A stretch of DNA of 7,832 bases, taken from contig JBKJKM010000202.1 of assembly GCA_046597375.1 (NCBI GenBank), positions 1-7,832 on the forward strand, written 5' to 3'. The notes below the pieces were generated by a model that had not been told where the DNA came from, made no database searches, and saw only the letters and a list, made by a program, of their open reading frames with translations. A program made the translations under genes and the position numbers. Shown in pieces: positions 6,457-7,832 of the stretch. Every line of letters starts with the position of its first letter. Position 1 is the stretch's first letter. Source of the DNA: DATLED01 sp046597375 (GTDB taxonomy: Bacteria; Actinomycetota; Acidimicrobiia; Acidimicrobiales; CADCTF01).

Positions 6457-6480
6457 CCGAGGTCACGAGTGCGTCCTCGG
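6457..6480. repeat. inverted repeat in the gap between the GYD-like and MDMPI genes
   Basis: CCGAGG and CCTCGG face each other across a 12-nt loop within the 64-nt gap. On the minus strand this could form a 6-bp GC-only hairpin between the GYD-like stop and the MDMPI start. No T-run follows, so it could be a weak terminator, a processing site, or chance. Confidence 0.3.
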
Positions 6481-6502
6481 GAGCGCCAGTGAACAGACGC
6501 CG

Positions 6503-6823
6503 TCAGACCCCGACGACCGCCTCGTTCCTCGACTCCTCGACGATGACGTTCCAGTCTTCGAGCGTGTAACACGACTGCGAGTCGAGGCGGTAGGCGCCGC
6601 GGGCGGCGATCTGGAGCTGCGCCTTCAGCGAGGCCCGCTCGTCGGGATATGACGTGATGACGAGGGCGGCCTGCTCGGCCGGGATCACGATGGTGGTCTC
6701 CATCGTGCCGCCGTTGTTGGTGACGATCTCGTAGGCAGCGGCCAGTTCCTGTTGCTGCTCGGCTTCGGTCATCCGTTGATGTTCAGGGGTGAACGTCACC
6801 TTCGACAAGCTGCGAAACGGCAC
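6503..6823 (-). CDS. small GYD-like (ferredoxin-like fold) protein
   Basis: 106 residues when started at the GTG at 6823, which follows a perfect AGGAGG at 6 nt; longer starts to 6880 have no ribosome binding site. The protein opens PFRSLSKVTFTPE, then a helix (MTEAEQQQELAAAYEIVTNNGG), a strand (TMETTIVIPAEQAALVITSYPDE with a hydrophobic core), a second helix (ASLKAQLQIAARGAYRL), and a final strand and tail (SCYTLEDWNVIVEES). This strand-helix-strand-strand-helix-strand order, with GG before the second strand and G-A-Y/F-R after the second helix, resembles the GYD domain family of about 95-105 residues, whose function is unknown. It has no signal peptide or membrane segment. It lies between dxs (141-nt gap) and the MDMPI gene (64-nt gap), so it may be independently transcribed. 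The gene is sure; the family assignment is by resemblance only. Confidence 0.72.
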   Translation of the reverse strand: MPFRSLSKVTFTPEHQRMTEAEQQQELAAAYEIVTNNGGTMETTIVIPAEQAALVITSYPDERASLKAQLQIAARGAYRLDSQSCYTLEDWNVIVEESRNEAVVGV

Positions 6824-6829
6824 GTGCGT

Positions 6830-6835
6830 CCTCCT
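6830..6835 (-). promoter_or_regulatory. Shine-Dalgarno deciding a GTG start
   Basis: AGGAGG on the minus strand sits 6 nt before the GTG at 6823. It outweighs the in-frame upstream initiators near 6880 and 6856, which have no such motif, and the downstream ATG that would remove the first strand of the fold. Confidence 0.75.
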
Positions 6836-6944
6836 GCCTTCGGCAGCCACGAACATGACTCCCGTCAACGACGGTCGCACGATCTTGGTTTCGGCGCTAT
6901 CCCTCGTTCGGGGCGTTTCGGCCGGGTGACCTGTCCATGGTCAG

Positions 6945-6962
6945 GGCGCCGGGTGCGGCGCC
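6945..6962 (-). terminator. weak GC-rich hairpin after dxs
   Basis: Two copies of the self-complementary GGCGCC (6945-6950 and 6957-6962) are separated by 6 nt and start 2 nt past the dxs stop. A 6-bp GC stem can form in the transcript. No T-tract follows, so intrinsic termination is doubtful. The rest of the 6824-6964 gap shows no clear promoter. Confidence 0.3.
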
Positions 6963-6964
6963 GA

Positions 6965-7832
6965 TCAGCCGAGATCGGCTCCGGCCTTGGCTTTGAGGAC
7001 GGCGGCGGCGATGCCAGGACCGTCGAGGCCGAGGGTGGCCAGGATGGTGGCGGCGTCGCCCCAGTCGATGAACTCGGCCGGGGTGCCCAGGATGACGACC
7101 GGTGGCGATTGGCGGCCTTCGTCGAGCCCGGCGATGGCGTCGGCCATGAACATGCCGGCACCGCCGATGCGGATGCCGTCCTCGACGGTGACGATCAACG
7201 GATGGGTGGCCGCATCGAGGATCATCGAACGGTCGAGGGGCTTGATCACCCGCGGGTCCCAGATGGTCGCCGAGATCCCCCGCTCCTCGAGCTCGATGGC
7301 GGCTTCCTCAGCTGCCTCCACCATCTTCCCGACGGCCAGGATGCACACGTCGGTGCCCTCGCGGACCTTGCGGGCGGCCAGACCGCTGCCGACCTCGGTC
7401 GGGGGCACCTGCCGGGCGGGTGTGCGGGCATAGCGGATCGAGGCGGGCGCCCCGAGGTCGACCGCCGTGCGGAGCTGCACCTTGAGCTCCTGAGCCGACG
7501 AGGGGGCGAACACCGTGAGTCCGGGAACCTTGAGGCACAGGGCCATGTCGAGCACCCCGTGGTGCGACGGCCCGTCAGGACCGGTGACGCCGGCCCGGTC
7601 CATGGCGAACACGACCGGCACCTGGTGCAGGCCCACGTCGTACATGGCCTGATCGAAGGCCCGGGTGAAGAACGTCGAGTACACGGCGACGACGGGGCGC
7701 AACCCGACCATGGCCATGCCGGCGGCCGAGGTCACGGCGTGCTGCTCGGCAATGCCGACGTCGAAGAACCGGTCGGGGAACCGGCTCTGGAAGGGGAGCA
7801 GGCCGGTCGGTCCCGGCATCGCCGCCGTGATG
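6965..7832 (-). CDS. dxs: 1-deoxy-D-xylulose-5-phosphate synthase, C-terminal part (5' end beyond the window)
   Basis: The last 288 residues or so of DXS are visible; the family is usually 600-650 residues, so the N-terminal thiamine-diphosphate-binding half lies to the right. DXS condenses pyruvate and glyceraldehyde 3-phosphate to DXP, the first step of the MEP isoprenoid pathway, and also feeds thiamine and pyridoxal synthesis. Signatures seen in order: ITAAMPGPTGLLPF, FDVGIAEQHAVTSAAGMA with the conserved catalytic Glu of the pyrimidine-domain E-Q-H motif, YSTFFTRAFDQ, MDRAGVTGPDGPSHHG, SIRYARTPA, then the transketolase C-terminal domain (VCILAVGKMV, ATIWDPRVIKPLD, VTVEDGIRIGG) and the closing VILGTPAEFIDWGD and LGLDGPGIAAAVL. 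It ends at a TGA at 6965-6967. There is no sign of decay. A transketolase or pyruvate dehydrogenase E1 is excluded by the DXS-specific D-R-A-G-V-T-G-x-D-G motif and tail. Confidence 0.97.
   Translation of the reverse strand, partial: ITAAMPGPTGLLPFQSRFPDRFFDVGIAEQHAVTSAAGMAMVGLRPVVAVYSTFFTRAFDQAMYDVGLHQVPVVFAMDRAGVTGPDGPSHHGVLDMALCLKVPGLTVFAPSSAQELKVQLRTAVDLGAPASIRYARTPARQVPPTEVGSGLAARKVREGTDVCILAVGKMVEAAEEAAIELEERGISATIWDPRVIKPLDRSMILDAATHPLIVTVEDGIRIGGAGMFMADAIAGLDEGRQSPPVVILGTPAEFIDWGDAATILATLGLDGPGIAAAVLKAKAGADLG

Noticed and set aside
6863..6868. A TTGACG on the minus strand as a -35 element for the GYD-like gene
   Set aside because: At 17 nt spacing the -10 position reads TGCCGA, which does not match TANNNT. 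Too weak to call a promoter.
6888..6922. Two copies of GTTTCGGC 27 nt apart (6888-6895 and 6915-6922) as operator repeats
   Set aside because: Eight-base direct repeats are expected by chance in GC-rich intergenic DNA, and there is no inverted symmetry or known regulator match.

Overview
The window is GC-rich and densely coding, with most genes on the minus strand. It looks like a chromosomal segment of a high-GC actinobacterium. Support for this is a mycothiol-dependent maleylpyruvate-isomerase-family enzyme (mycothiol is an actinobacterial thiol), two class III nucleotide cyclases in multidomain layouts typical of actinobacteria (one arranged like Mycobacterium tuberculosis Rv1900c/LipJ), and strong GC bias at third codon positions. 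Acidimicrobiia is a reasonable guess, but the sequence alone does not prove it. I see no tRNA, rRNA, CRISPR array, insertion sequence or phage gene.

Layout, right to left (the direction of minus-strand transcription): the C-terminal half of dxs (6965-7832, entering from beyond the right edge); a 141-bp gap with a weak hairpin; a small GYD-like protein (6503-6823, GTG start with a perfect Shine-Dalgarno); a mycothiol-dependent MDMPI-family enzyme (5722-6438); an SRPBCC/START-like protein (5244-5693); a Gfo/Idh/MocA oxidoreductase (4202-5218); and a very large class III cyclase / NB-ARC-type ATPase / TPR protein (main frame 1715-4198). The gaps between the last four genes are 28, 25 and 3 nt, so they look like one transcription unit.

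The large cyclase-ATPase gene has an apparent one-base deletion near 1793-1795. Family-like C-terminal sequence continues in the neighbouring frame down to 1395. Undoing the shift would give about 934 residues instead of 827.

On the plus strand, 1058-1456 encodes an unrecognised 132-residue protein with a textbook ribosome binding site. It converges on, and overlaps, the repaired end of the cyclase-ATPase gene. Divergent from it, a second cyclase gene (986 to 1, running off the left edge) fuses an alpha/beta-hydrolase domain to a class III cyclase domain. That hydrolase domain has Cys at the nucleophile position and appears to lack the usual acid residue.

Taken together, this is a housekeeping isoprenoid gene (dxs) next to a small redox/detoxification-type cluster, followed by two cyclic-nucleotide signalling proteins whose sensory or catalytic sites both deviate from consensus. 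Nothing here proves a new system. The most notable points are the paired unusual cyclases around an unknown small gene, and the coupling of a cyclase-STAND protein to an oxidoreductase.
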